The notes under the pieces: model-generated
Told to the model about the DNA's origin: nothing
Database searches by the model: none
Seen by the model: only the letters and a program-made list of their open reading frames with translations
In this document: positions 22,611-33,765 of the stretch, piece after piece
How the letters are laid out: each line of letters begins with the position of its first letter
How positions within the stretch are numbered: the first letter of the stretch is position 1
Assembly: GCA_012934845.2 (NCBI GenBank)
Contig: WNNJ02001602.1
Coordinates: 248,001-312,000 of the forward strand
Direction: 5' to 3'
Origin: Pomphorhynchus laevis
Taxonomy: Eukaryota > Acanthocephala > Palaeacanthocephala > Echinorhynchida > Pomphorhynchidae
Length of the DNA stretch: 64,000 nt
Made by a program: the position numbers and the translations under genes

Positions 22611-23379
22611 TCTCCTTATGTGGTACTAATCCTTCGATTTTTGCCTATATATTCTAATTTTTTGACAAAATGTTTTCCACATACGGTTGTATTTTTTAAT
22701 AAAATCTTTATTATTACTATTTTCTGTTTGATGATATTTTATATTTTATTTATAAAGTAACCTATTTATGCAAATAACGCATTTGTACACTTAAAGTTTC
22801 GCAAGATAAGTATTGATGTCTAATTCTTTATCAAAGCGTTCAGAAAGAGATTTACTTAAAAATAGGTGGTTACTTAATGATATCATTACATAAAGATTTA
22901 TTTTTTGGAATTTTGGAGCAGGATTAATTAGTATTTTATTGATTCTGCTATGAAATTGCAAATTTAAAAATAAATCAACATAAGTTAGTTTTAATAAAGA
23001 TTTACATTGATTCCAAAACAGTATATGGGTACGTCGTGATCCATGTTAGTTAAACCTGTAAACAGTTTATAACCGTCTCCCTAAGGTTGCAAAGTAATTC
23101 AAAATAAATCGAAGAGTTCGAACGAATCCTTCATCTTTTCGTTTATATACGTTTATACATAATTTCTAAAGGCTTAACAATGTTAATAGATCGCAACTTA
23201 TAAATCTTATTAAAATAGTGCTTTTGTAGAAAGCCCCCTCAAAAAACTCCGCCACTGCTTAAAAAGAAAATTTTCTTAAAATTTCTTTAAAAACAAACAA
23301 AAATCAATTAGGATTTAAATTTAGAATTTCACACAAGATGATGGAATTCAGAGATGTAAAGTAATATTTTGTCAAGCAG
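22611..23379. other. AT-rich spacer without recognised genes
   Basis: No recognised coding sequence, RNA gene or repeat. Confidence 0.4.
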
Positions 23380-24265
23380 ATTAAGCTCCAGAAATTTCAT
23401 ATACCACACAAACTGACAGAGATAACTGTCAACCATAGCACAGTGAGTTCCATATTCACGTTTATTGCGCATTTGAGTGTCCAAAGTGACTCGATTGTCG
23501 ATGTATACTACCTGTCGTAGGATTCACGAAATTTTGACAGTGTTAAACAGTGCGGTGTGTATATTTCATGCCCAGAATTCCTTCAATTACGTTGTGCGAT
23601 GACAACATGTTAATGCTGGATGGAGATGCTACCGAATCACGTATTGCATTCTCCAATGTTTTTTCGACCCATCCGACATTGCATACATAAATATTTACTT
23701 TATTTCCCTGCAAATCCCCCAAACACTATTGCTGTGGAAGGATTTGCCCTTTATTATTCTTACGACGGGAAATAAGTGTTTCATTGATCTCAACAAGCAG
23801 TTCAGTTCCGACAATCGCAGCATGAGTTACCAAAAGGTGCAAAGCGCACACTTCCCATATAAAATTATTCCATTTCACAGTGGTGTGAAATAAAATTCCA
23901 AGTTCAGCGAAAAAATGATTGTTGAGAGTTTCTTATTCCAAAAAATGAATAAACATCATAATTTTACAAAACTTCAGTTTCGAGTCTTGAATCCAAGTAT
24001 CCTTTCGGATGCTGATTTCCTTGCGGCATCCACGAATATTACATCTCATCCGTCTGATTAAACAGTGTCATTACATGACCATTGCTACAATGACGCTGCT
24101 TATAATGTATCTTATGAGTTTGGAAGAAGATGATGAAGAATTCTTGTATTGCACCAGCGAATACCATTTCAACAAGTTCATGGTGGCTTATAGTTAAAAT
24201 TGATAAAGTGATCAATTGAAATCTAGAAAATTCAAAGATTACTCTGACAAGATTGTCACACTTTC
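23380..24265 (-). pseudogene. Merlin (IS1595/ISXO2-type) transposase relic
   Basis: Reading leftwards on the minus strand: a zinc-ribbon-like CSNGHVM...RCNIRGCRKEISIRKDTW (about 24,120-24,000), then QDSKLKFCKIMMFIHF. Next come ELGILFHTTVKWNNFIWEVCA and VEINETLISRRKNNKGQILPQQ (~23,810-23,740), the first catalytic block. Further on are FVNPTTGSIHRQ and REYGTHCAMVDSYLCQFVWYM (~23,530-23,410). The order and spacing match Merlin transposases. Several stops and at least two frame changes are present, and the middle catalytic Asp block is not clearly readable. No terminal inverted repeats were found. It is an old, dead DNA transposon. Confidence 0.75.
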
Positions 24266-24436
24266 GCAAACTACATTACCTTTTTCGTGGTATGGTTTTT
24301 TTTCTAAAATCTAAATTTATACATTAATGGATGAATAATCATTATAATTATTATAATGATTAAGATATTATCATTCATTATATACTAATGAATTAATGAT
24401 CATTCCTCTTCGGTATTCCTTGATACCGTTAATTTT

Positions 24437-24700
24437 TTGGACCTTACATTTTTTGGACGTTATAGAGTTCACACTTTTCTCTGGAGATCATCGTTCTTTA
24501 CTCGATATTTGCCATACATCAAAATATACATGATCAATAATGTTACGCATTTGGATCCTCTAGGCAACTCAGACCATTGCGTACTCTGTTTCGACTCAAA
24601 TTTCTCGCATATGTTGTCGCACCCTAAGCCTTGTTCCAATATGTTGCTGTTTTTAAGACTGACTTTAAATTAGTTTGTCGATCTCTATCAAATATATGTT
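24437..24700 (+). pseudogene. Scrap of a LINE endonuclease end
   Basis: The short frame contains VTHLDPLGNSDHCVLCF, the conserved last block of LINE AP-type endonucleases (LGxSDH). Nothing else of the element is recognisable nearby. The following ~250 bp to LINE-B are featureless. Confidence 0.5.
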
Positions 24701-24959
24701 GTCCCTTAACAGTTGGAGTTAAGATATCATGGCATTAGTTTGATCAGTTATGCATGGATTGCTTCTACGATTTTCTCCTCGTAAGGTAGACAGGATACGT
24801 ACACATCACAGTCATTGATTTAATAAGAAGCTAAAAGACGCTCTCAAATTAAAAAAGTTGGCATTCGTTAGGTTTTCTAAACAACTAATAGACTATAATT
24901 AATTTAAAAATATTAGAAATGGATTAACATATCTTAAGCGTTTGAAAAATGTCAATTTG

Positions 24960-25322
24960 AAGTAAGATTATCAAATCTCTCGACCCCTCAATAACATCTT
25001 TGTACCATCCCCTCTCACTTATCCCAACCCTCTCTAAACTCCTTAAGCGTCTTGTTCTCAAGCAAGTTAATGCATATCTATTTTGCTTCAACTTGTTCAC
25101 TCCATTCCAAGCTCCTTTTCGCTCTAATCACTCTACTGAAATTGTGTCTTAAAGTTTATAATGACTTACTCATCTCGCGCGATCAAACATTATGTAGTGT
25201 CATAGTTTCTCTTGATCTATCGTCTGCTTTTGACATCGTGGATCACTCGATTCTTCTCCATCGCCTTCGTCATGATTATGGCTTTTCTTTACCCACTGTA
25301 GCTTGGTTTTCTTCATATATAT
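24960..25322 (+). mobile_element. LINE-B copy 1, RT first half (split by PLE)
   Basis: The translation covers the RT fingers and palm: LSKLLKRLVLKQVNAYLF, HSTEIV, KVYNDLLISRDQTLCSV, VSLDLSSAFDIVDHSILLHRLRHDYGF and VAWFSSYI. It stops at the site CTTCATATATAT and resumes at about 27,770 (CRFFYLF... GSVLGPLLF). The 2.45 kb between is inserted PLE-type DNA, tandem repeat and another LINE-B. One frame change lies near 25,130. Confidence 0.85.
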
Positions 25323-25440
25323 TTCAAAATAGGTAGGTATATAAAATTTAATCAAGCTTTCTTTTGCAATTTATTTAAAGTCGTTTTCGGGTTACCCCTT
25401 CGTCAGTAGCACAATTTATATACCTACCTATTTTTAAATA
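25323..25440 (-). repeat. PLE-type end with hammerhead-like core (family b, copy 2)
   Basis: The minus strand reads CTGACGA (25,406-25,400), AGGGGTAACCC, GAAAACG, then ATAAATTGCAAAAGAAAGC, as at 6.1 kb. The block is bounded by inverted copies of AATAGGTAGGTATATAAA (25,330-25,348 and 25,415-25,434). It abuts the broken LINE-B reading frame on the left, so it is the left part of what split that LINE. Confidence 0.6.
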
Positions 25441-25499
25441 TTTATGAATCCGACAAAAACAAGAATCCCAAGCTGTGGTTCAAATAACCCTATATATAC

Positions 25500-27265
25500 T
25501 TTCAATATATATAAATATATTGGCAGTGCGAAAAATCGCTTGAAACTGTGGTCCAAAAGCCAAAACTGGCTACGATTGATTTTAAATCCATATGTGCTGC
25601 TAAATAACTAGACTTCGATCATCAGCTCCATTTTTTCTAAAGTATCACTCCGAGACGCTCTTATCTACGCAGCAGTCATCGTCAGTCGGATGAAGTGGTT
25701 AGGGTGCGTTTCAACAGCTTTTGTGATAACTGTAAAGACACCATCAATTCCTCACGATGCTAGACGAATGTCAGGTGCATAAAGCGTTTTTACTGGCTTG
25801 TTAAAAAAAGGATTTATTTTAACGTGGCAAATGCGTGCCAGTGCACCCTTACATGACCACAACAAAACTGTGAATCAGGTGTCGAGAAGGTGTGAACGGA
25901 GGAGGTGTTTGAATGTGATAAAGGAGGGAGCGCGGCGGACGTCGAGAGGGAGTTGATTCCAGGCGAGTGAGGCGGCGACGAGGAAGGATCGGAGACCGTA
26001 GTTGTTGGAGTAATTAGGAACGTGGAGTAAGAGGGTATGACAGGAACGAAGCGATAGCGAGGTGGGGCGAGTATCGTCTAAGAAAGGAAGGTTGATGAAC
26101 GATGGGGAGCCGACAGCGATGAGACGAAAAGTAACGAGAAGAAGGCGGAGTTTGATGCGGATGTGGATGGTGGGCCAGGAGAGTTGAGCAAAATATGTGG
26201 ATGTGTGGTCGAAGCGACGGAGACGAAAGAGCACTCGAACGGCGGTGTTGATTATTCGTTGTAGGGGTAGGATGATGGATTTTGGAGAATTGGCAAAAAG
26301 GCTAAGGCAGTAATCGATTTTAGGGAAAAGAAGCGATGAAAGAAGAGACATACAAACACGGAAGTCGACGGAGACGAAAGAGCACTCGAACGGCGGTGTT
26401 GATTATTCGTTGTAGGGGTAGGATGATGGATTTTGGAGAATTGGCAAAAAGGCTAAGGCGGTAATCGATTTTAGGGAAAAGAAGAGACATACAAACACGG
26501 AAGTCGATAAGGGGGCGGATACGGCGGATGTCACGAAGAATTAAGTTAGACGAGCGGACCTTGTCACGGACGAAGGGTTTAAGGGAAAGGTGATCATCGA
26601 AATGGAAGCCTAAGAAAGTGAGATTGTGGACTATAGGGATGATCGATGAGGCAAAAGATACAATGGGAGGAGATATGCTTGGTTTACGGGGAAGGATCCA
26701 CATTATTTTGGACTTTTCGGCGTTTAGAACGAGATGGAGATGGAGGTTGCGTGTGTGGACCTTCTAGTTATTCTTTATATGTATAAATGCGTATGCGTTG
26801 GTTACGAGGACACTGATATTCTCACAGGATTCCGAAAGGAATACGGTTTTTATAAATTGGAAGTGCAAAAAATCGCTTGAAACTGTAATCCAGAAACCAA
26901 AACTGGCTACAATTGATTTATAATCCATAAGTGCTGCTAAAAAACTGGACTTCGATCATCAGATTCATGCTCCATCAGTCTAATGTATCACTCCGAGACG
27001 CTCCTAACCACCCAGCAATCATCGTCAGTCCGATGAAGTGGTTAGGGTGCGTTTCGACTGCTTTTGTGATAACTGTCAAGACACCAGCAATTACTCACGA
27101 TGCTAGACAAAACTCAGGTGCATAAAGCGTTTTCACTGGCTTGTTGCGTGTATTGACCTTTTAGTTATTCTTTACATGCACAAATGCGTATCCATTGGTT
27201 ACGAGGGCACTGATATTCTCATGGGATTCCGAAAGGAATATGCTTTTTATAAATTGGTAGTGCGA
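25500..27265 (+). repeat. ~397-bp tandem repeat, interrupted by LINE-B
   Basis: The unit runs from AATCGCTTGAAACTG through a ~260 bp middle to GCGTTTTTACTGGCTTGTT and on through GTTACGAGGACACTGATATT. A partial first copy is at 25,522-25,800, a full second copy at 26,743-27,145 with its tail to 26,858, and a partial third at 27,146-27,265. A reversed LINE-B lies between the first and second (25,801-26,745). Each unit includes a long hairpin: CCTAACCAC (26,995 region) against GTGGTTAGG (27,038 region). No ORF is seen. It is probably part of the inserted PLE or a retrozyme-like array. Confidence 0.75.
25801..26745 (-). mobile_element. LINE-B copy 2, 3' fragment (reversed insertion)
   Basis: The minus-strand frames 26,703-26,320 and 26,351-25,875 encode the RT C-terminal part: MWILPRKPSISPP, NLTFLGFHFDDHLSLKPFVRDKVRSSNLILRDI, FPKIDYCLSLFANSP, LQRIINTAVRVLFRLRRFDHTS and AWNQLPLDVRRAPS. 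A 151-bp segment is tandemly duplicated inside (26,215 and 26,366 both begin CGACGGAGACGAAAGAGCAC). The 3' end GGCACGCATTTGCCACGTT...AATAAATC matches the end of copy 3 at 31,410-31,445. Confidence 0.88.
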
Positions 27266-27648
27266 CATATATATAAAGGAATTTAGTGCCTGATTTCTAT
27301 TAAAAAGCATTTAGTGCATGATGCATGATTAAACTGCAATACGCGCTGCCATGCACAGAGCTTATGCTAAATTCCTTTCGATGATTCAGATTAACGTAGT
27401 TCGATTTTTCGAGCTTTAAACACTGTTTAAGCATGTGTTAAGGTGTCTATGGATGATTATTAAAGTCACGGTACTGATGAGCTCCGTTAGAGCGAAACGC
27501 GTCTACCGTTGTTGAAGTTTGTCGTCATACATAGGATGACTGGGCATACGTAGCGACTTTGAATATTGCGAGAATAATTCGGTTCTATTTCTTGGTCTGA
27601 TGAGGATATATAGAATGCTGCCTGGTGTTTATGCCTCCTTGTGAGGAA

Positions 27649-27651
<3 letters not shown>
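27266..27651 (+). repeat. Hammerhead-bearing repeat, copy 2
   Basis: 27,415-27,570 matches 1,070-1,240 (ribozyme plus downstream block). It is followed by ~80 bp of unique sequence and then a (TA)n tract. The upstream inverted repeat of copy 1 is only partly kept here (CTTTAAACACTGTTTAAGC). It is part of the DNA that split LINE-B copy 1, in line with a PLE origin. The 75-codon frame across the TA tract is not a gene. Confidence 0.7.
27468..27509 (+). ncRNA. Hammerhead ribozyme (canonical minimal type I)
   Basis: Every invariant core base is present. Stem I is ACGGTA (27468-27473) with TACCGT (27504-27509). CTGATGA is at 27474-27480. Stem II is GCTC (27481-27484) with GAGC (27490-27493) and loop CGTTA. 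GAA is at 27494-27496, followed by the two-base-pair stem III AC-GC-GT (27497-27502). The cleavage residue is C27503. A two-base-pair stem III is the form known from Penelope-like elements and metazoan retrozymes. In those elements it self-cleaves the element RNA to define its ends. Predicted to be catalytically competent. Confidence 0.93.

Positions 27652-27712
<61 letters not shown>
27652..27712. repeat. (TA)n microsatellite at a PLE insertion edge
   Basis: About 60 bp of uninterrupted TA followed by ~55 bp of degenerate TATAATA. It abuts the resumption of the LINE-B RT frame near 27,770. The same arrangement is seen at 37,255-37,321. Confidence 0.95.
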
Positions 27713-27715
<3 letters not shown>

Positions 27716-27769
27716 TATAATATTTTATATATAATATATTATAACATATAATATAATATATATAATATA

Positions 27770-28230
27770 TAACCGTACTTTTTTCGTTTCTTCTATCTCT
27801 TCTCTTTCTCATCCTTCTTCCATCTCGTTCGTGTTCTACAAGGCTCCGTATTAGGCCCTTTGCTTTTCTTTCTTCTCGGTGATTTGCCTTCTATTCCTCA
27901 TACACTTAACTTCCATGTTATGCAATATGCTGATGACATTATCATCTACGCTCATGCACCTGCATATCGTATTCATGATCTTAGTATTTCTGCTTTCAAC
28001 TGTCTTGCCTCAATTTTCAATAATATTTATTCTCTTCTTCTTACTCTGAATCCTAATAAATCAAAATAATGTGGATTCTTCCTCGTCGCCCCGGCTTAGA
28101 ACCTCCATCCGTATCATTAAATTCTACAATTCTTTCTGTCATTGATAATCTCGTTTTCTTACGCTTCCATTCCGACAACCGACATTCACTTGAACCTTTC
28201 GTTAGAGATAAAGTACGCTCATGTACCTTG
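27770..28230 (+). mobile_element. LINE-B copy 1, RT second half
   Basis: Continues the RT split at 25,322: GSVLGPLLFFLLG, NFHVMQYADDIIIYAHAPAYRIHD (catalytic YADD intact), LTLNPNKSK, MWILPRRPG and PFVRDKVRS. It ends abruptly near 28,230 where a second LINE-B copy starts in mid-ORF1. The thumb and 3' end are therefore missing. Confidence 0.85.
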
Positions 28231-31200
28231 ATTTCTCCGCAACCTCCTTTAAATTCGTATATTGATCCTCAACTCCCAGCTCTCCTATCGTGATCTCTCC
28301 AACTCACGTTACTCGTCCTCCTTTACGGAAACGCTTTCCTTCTCGCGATCATTGCGTCATCGTCACTAATATCACTCCTTCTACCTCTTTATCTCCACAA
28401 GCACGTCTCGACCACGATGTTTCCACATTAAGATACATTCTCTCATCTCTTGTTTCTGTAGATGAACCATCCTTTTTTACAACATCTATCCTGTCGCATT
28501 CATCCGCCTAAATAAATCTGTTCAATCTAATCCTTCCCAGCCACTGCCCCCTCTCCTAACAATTGTTTTCAAGCATTGCTCTCACGCGCCTTCTGTCCTC
28601 TCCCAACGATTCAAACTCATGTCCTCCTCAGCCACTCGCATTTTCCCCGATCGCACTCCCTCCGAAATCGCTCAACTCTAATCTGCCCCTATCGAAAAAC
28701 GCCGTCGCGAGGAAAACGGCGAAACATCTCTATCTAAAACATCGACGGAAATTTTCAAGTTGTCCAGACCCGCACAAAAATTCGATGGCGCTCCATCTCC
28801 CCTACGTGTCTGCTCTACTAGACCCTATCACCACCACACACGGTTTCCGCCTCGACCTCCTCAACACTAGCTATATTCTCAATAAATCCGAACTTATCCT
28901 CAACCTATTCACCAAGCAATCCATCGATCTCTTCTGACTCACCGAATCCTGGCAATCAGATTCCGACGACCTCTCCATCCGCCGTTTGCTCTCTGCCGAT
29001 TGCTCACTAGTCAAATCCGCTCGCCCCCTCAGCAAATCCCCTTCTAAATACTCTAATCATGGCGTCATTGTCGCATTCGCCCGTCACCCCGCGTCTATTC
29101 GCAAAATCACTTCCCCTTTCAGTCTTTGCTATTTTGAACTGCTCACTTGTAGTTCTTCTAAACCGATCACTCTAGATCTCGCCTGCTTCATTAGCTCCTA
29201 CATCTTTATTTTTTACCGAACTCGCTGACCTTCTGTCTCACTGTTTTTTTATCCTCAATCCCTTCAATCGTTCTTGGCGACTTCAACATCCGCCTCGACC
29301 GCCCCTCTTCCACCGAGTCCATCCAGTTCATCAACATTCTATCCAACTATAACTAGAAACCCATATCCACTGCCCTCACACATATCCTTGGTGGGGCACT
29401 TGACATCATCGCTGTCCCCGATCATTTTACTGCCTACACCTCACTGTATATTTTAGATCCTGGTCTATCCGATCACTTTCTCATCACCCTTGATCTCACT
29501 CACAACCACACCCCTCCTCACACACCTACAATCCTACGTCGCTCTTGGAGAAATCTTGACCTCTCCCTTCTCTGCTGCCTTACTCAAATCGTCTCTATTC
29601 TATCCAACAATAACATATTCCTCTCCGCACGATCTCACCTTTCTTTTCGACTGAACTCACATCCATTCTCGATATTTTCTTGCCCTTCAAGTCTCACCCA
29701 TACCGTCGGTTGCACCGTACCCCATGGTTTGACATCCAGTACCTACTCTCAAAGTGTCGACTCCTTCATGCTTTTCGAGTCTATCACCGCTCTCTCAGAC
29801 GTGATTTCTGCTCGATCACTCCGTCTTTCCGTGATACCTATCTTGCTTATCGGCGGTCTCATCTCCATCTATTACGTACCAAATTCAACTCATTCCAGCA
29901 GCATAAAATCATCACTCCATTCAACTCTAAGACTATATGGCATACTTTTAACTCAATCCTTGCTCGCTCCTCTTCGCCGTGCAACATCAATCCTCCTTGC
30001 CCAGCAATACCTCACCTGCCGATCCCCGGCCTACCCACATACTTAAATAAATATGCTCATCGATATCCCCTTTTCTCACAACCTTGTTTAGCTCGTCCAT
30101 CAGCAGTTGTATCTTCCCTTCACACTGGAAATCCGCAATCGTTCGTCCCCTTATTAAGAAACAATCGCACGACCCCTCCCTTCCTTCTAGCTATCGCCCA
30201 ATTTCACTACTCCATACTCTTTCTAAGCTCTTAGAACGCCTCATCTTAATACAGATCAACGCTTATCTCTCGTCATCTAATCTGTACCCTTCTTTTCTAA
30301 ACCGCTTTCCGCTCTACACCACAGAAGTCGCATGCATGAAAGTTTACAACGACTTACTCATTTCACGAGACAAGGCTCTATATAGTGTTCTCATCTCCCT
30401 CGACCTCTCCTCCGCCTTCGACATTGTCGACCACTCCGTCCTCCTTTATCGCCTTTGTTATGATAACGGCTTTTCTTCTTCCTCCGTAGCATGGTTTGCC
30501 TCATATATATCAGACCGTTCCTTTCGCCTCTGTTCTAATTCATCATCCTCTCCTATCCCATTCCTATTTTCTGCGGGTCCCAAAGTTTCAGTCCTAGGTC
30601 CCCTGCTTTTCTCTCTTCTGCTTGACAATCTCTCTCCGTTTATCATACCTTTCTCCTTTAACGTCACGCAATACGCTACGCCGATGACATCCTCATCTAT
30701 GCTCATGCACCCGCACATCGCATACACGATATCGGCATTTATGAATCCAACTGTCTTTCTTCTATCTACGAACGTCTATCCAATCTTCATCTCGTTCTAA
30801 ACTCCGACAAGTCTAAAATAATGTGGATCCTCTCCCGTAAACCAAACATATCTCCTCCCACAGTATCTTTTGCCTCATCGATCATCTCCGTTGTACACAA
30901 TCTCACTTTCTTAGGCTTCCAATTCGATGATCACCTTTCCCTTAAACCCTTCGTTTGTGACAAGGTCCGCTCGTCTAACTTAATTCACAGTGACATTCGC
31001 CATATCCGCCCCCTTATCGACTTCCGTTCTTGTATGTCTCTTATTTCATCGCTTCTTCCCCCTAAAATCGATTACTGTCTTAGCTTTTTCGCCAATTCTC
31101 TAAAATCCATCATCCTACCACTACAACGCATAATCAACTCCGCTGTTCAAGTGCTCTTTCGTATCCGTCGCTTCGACCACATATCCACATATCTTGCCAA

Positions 31201-31445
31201 ACTCTCCTGGCCCATCATACCCTCTTACTCCACGTTCCTAATTATTCCAACAACTATGGTCTCCGATCCTTCCTCGTCGCCGCCTCACTCGCCTGGAATC
31301 AACTCCCTCTCGACGTCCGCCGCGCTCCCTCCTTTATTACATTCAAACTTCTCCGTTCACACCTTCTCGACACATGATTTACATTTTTGTTTTGTTGTGG
31401 TCATGTAAGCGTGCGCTGGCACGCATTTGCCACGTTAAAATAAAT
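28230..31445 (+). mobile_element. LINE-B copy 3 (most complete, empty PLE site)
   Basis: The order is: C-terminal half of ORF1 (28,290-28,760), endonuclease (~28,830-29,560; LGDFNIRLDR-type and GLSDHFLITLDL blocks in shifting frames), RT (30,084-30,800) and RT C-terminus (30,821-31,408). RT blocks include SHWKSAIVRPLIKK, YRPISLLHTLSKLLERLIL, VLISLDLSSAFDIVDHS and VSVLGPLLFSLLL. Many stops and frame changes are present; the YADD box is hit by a frame change (QYATPMTSS). At 30,511-30,520 it keeps the uninterrupted TCATATATAT site where copies 1 and 4 were split. The 3' end is the GCACGCATTTGCCACGTT block at ~31,415. Confidence 0.88.
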
Positions 31446-32040
31446 CTTTTTTATCGATTTCCCTTCTTGTATGACTCTCATATCTTCTATCCTTTTCTCA
31501 AAACTTGATTACTGTCTTAGTCTATTTTCCAACTCACCTAAATCCACTCTTCTTATACTACAACACATCGTAAACGCAGTCTCCGCATTCTCCTCTGTCT
31601 TCGTCGTTTTGATCATAAATCTCACTATCTTGCTCCTCTCGATTTGCCTACCATTTATTCTTGTGTTCAAATTCGTCTTCTCATTGCTTTCCGCCTTGTA
31701 ACTTTTCATAACCCTTAATTTCTCAACCTTCTTTTCTTGATAATTCTCGTCCTGTTTACTGTTCTGTGCGTTCTCGTAATTCCATTCTTTTACATGTCCC
31801 AAACTACTCTACCTCTTTTGGCTTCCGCTCCTTCCTTGTGGCTACTCCTTTCTCGTGTAATCATCTGCCCATTCATATACGCCAATCAGCCTCAATGATA
31901 TGCTTCAATCGTCAAATCTGATCACATATAAACAATTTAACTAATTTATTTGTATGATTTTTGCTGTTTTTATTAGTTACTGGACTTGTAAGCGTGCGGC
32001 TGACATGCATTTGCCACTTAAATAAATTATTATTAAAAAC
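31446..32040 (+). mobile_element. LINE-B subfamily 3' fragment
   Basis: Contains a diverged copy of the C-terminal RT end (CMTLISSILFSKLDYCLSLFSNSPKSTLL) joined directly to the 3' end of copy 3. Its own 3' end, GCATTTGCCACTTAAATAAATTATTATTAAAA near 32,030, is a variant of the LINE-B terminus with a TTA-type tail. It is 5' truncated and decayed. Confidence 0.75.
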
Positions 32041-32199
32041 GGTCTGTATGCGATCCTAGATCATTGTTCAACTATGCTAATTTTAAGTGGCATTGGTAGT
32101 ATTAGTTTCATAGTTTATAACATTGGATAAAATCTAGTTCACGACATTGATATAGCCACTGCTATTGGTTGTAAATTTCTAGTACCGGTTTCTAACACT

Positions 32200-33765
32200 C
32201 ATCTCGAAATGGGTTTCTCTTACTGTCGAACAATTTATGATGTTAATCGCATGTTTTTTGTTCATGATGTGATAAAGGAGCTCAAGAAGCTCAAATCATC
32301 TGGTTCTATCTGTTCTGCTCTCCTTCCACCAATATACTTTAAGAATCTTACCGACGTTATCGTCCTTCCTTTGTATTGGATCATTATTGTTTCTATCTAT
32401 CTTGGTCGAGTTCCGAATGTGTGGAAATGCTCTATCATAAGGCCGTTATACAAAAGAGGGAATCGATGTTCTGTGAAAAGTTATAGACCTGTGAGTTTGG
32501 CTTGTGTATCTTGCCGTATATCAGAAAGGATATTGTGTCGTATAATCAGCAACTACCTAGATACTAATAGGTTATTTTGCCATAATCAACATGGCTTCGG
32601 GAAAGATCACTCGACTGTGACGAATATTTTGATAGGCCTAGTTGATGAAGGATTCGATGTCGACGTTGTATTTTTGATTTCTTGAAGGCTTTTGACTTTG
32701 TTCGTCATGATATATTGATTCGTAAAATACAAGCATTGAATATCGATCCTATTATTTTTCGCTGGGTGGGTAATTTCATATTACACCGCTTGTATCAAGA
32801 ATGGGTTAATGGTATTTCCTCTGATCAATACCATGTTCTAGCTTGCGTCCCGTAAGGTTTGGTATTGGGTCCATTGTTATTCTGTATTTATGTAAACGAT
32901 ATATCATGAGTTCAGATTCACTTTTGTATGCAGATGATCTTACTATTTCGAGAGCAATTAGATCGAATTTAGATATGGATATCATCCAATCAGATATTGA
33001 CAGCGTTTCGAAGTGGGTATGCTCCAACGGCTTGTCTATCATTGTATCAAAGTGTGTTTGCATGCGTATACGTTCACGTAATGATGCTCCAGAGCCAACA
33101 TATCATCTATGTGGTCAGATCATCAAAATAGTTTCACATCTAAAGGATCTTGGTATTTGGGTCGCTAACGATTTGCCTACTCGCCGACACACTGATTCTG
33201 TATGTGCCAAAACTATGCGTATTGTAGGTCTGATTCGCTGAACGTTTAGTTTTCTGAATCCCTTGTCATTTAAATCCTTTCCAAATGCATTTATTCTCAG
33301 TCATTTACCGTATGCATCTCAATGTTCATATTCTAGAACGGTTGATGAGTCCACTCGACTTGAAAATGTGCTGCGTAGGGCAACAATGCTCGTTCATTCG
33401 GCAAGAGTTCTTTCATATGGGACATACTCAGGGCTCTGGATATGCTTTCTGTACGCAATCTTCGCGATTTACGACATATGTGCTTGACGTGAGAGATATT
33501 CCACAAAGAACATCACGTTCTGCGTGGACTGTTGAATATTCGATCTACCCGAACTTTATGGGGTCATTCCCTTTATCTCAGTCGTCGCCGAATTATATGA
33601 CCAAAACAATTCAATTTGGATAAAGAATTGTGAATCCATGGAATCGTTTGAGCAAGCCGACTGTTAGCTCAGCTTCACATAAACTATTCAAACAGCGAAT
33701 TATTTTGAATTTGGATTGATCTTTTTTATTTTTTATTTATCTTTCATAATTTAGTGTGCAACTTT
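32200..33765 (+). mobile_element. LINE-C RT fragment
   Basis: Reads WKCSIIRPLYKRGN, SYRPVSLACVSCRISERIL, NQHGFGKDHSTVTNIL, a DFLKAFDFVRHDIL-type motif A, GLVLGPLLFCIYVNDI (in another frame), LLYADDLTISRAI, SNGLSIIVSKC and HLKDLGIWV. C-terminal blocks run to 33,620. At least four stops or frame changes interrupt it, including a TAA in the PQG motif. The endonuclease is absent, so it is 5' truncated. The 3' end falls near 33,765 in an ATAATAATACATT tract. It is related to the RT tail at 54.4 kb and the C-terminal scrap at 62.7 kb. Confidence 0.85.

Noticed and set aside
26995-27060. CTGACGA and GTCGAAACGC on the minus strand of the 397-bp repeat as a permuted hammerhead
   Set aside because: A plausible stem II pairs GCAGTC with GATTGC, but there is no UH cleavage site with a workable stem I, and the pairing is worse in the other unit.
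27585-27812. 75-codon minus-strand frame over the TA tract
   Set aside because: It is mainly (IY)n from the microsatellite and is not a gene.
30458-30727. Minus-strand 89-codon frame
   Set aside because: Antisense of the LINE-B RT palm.
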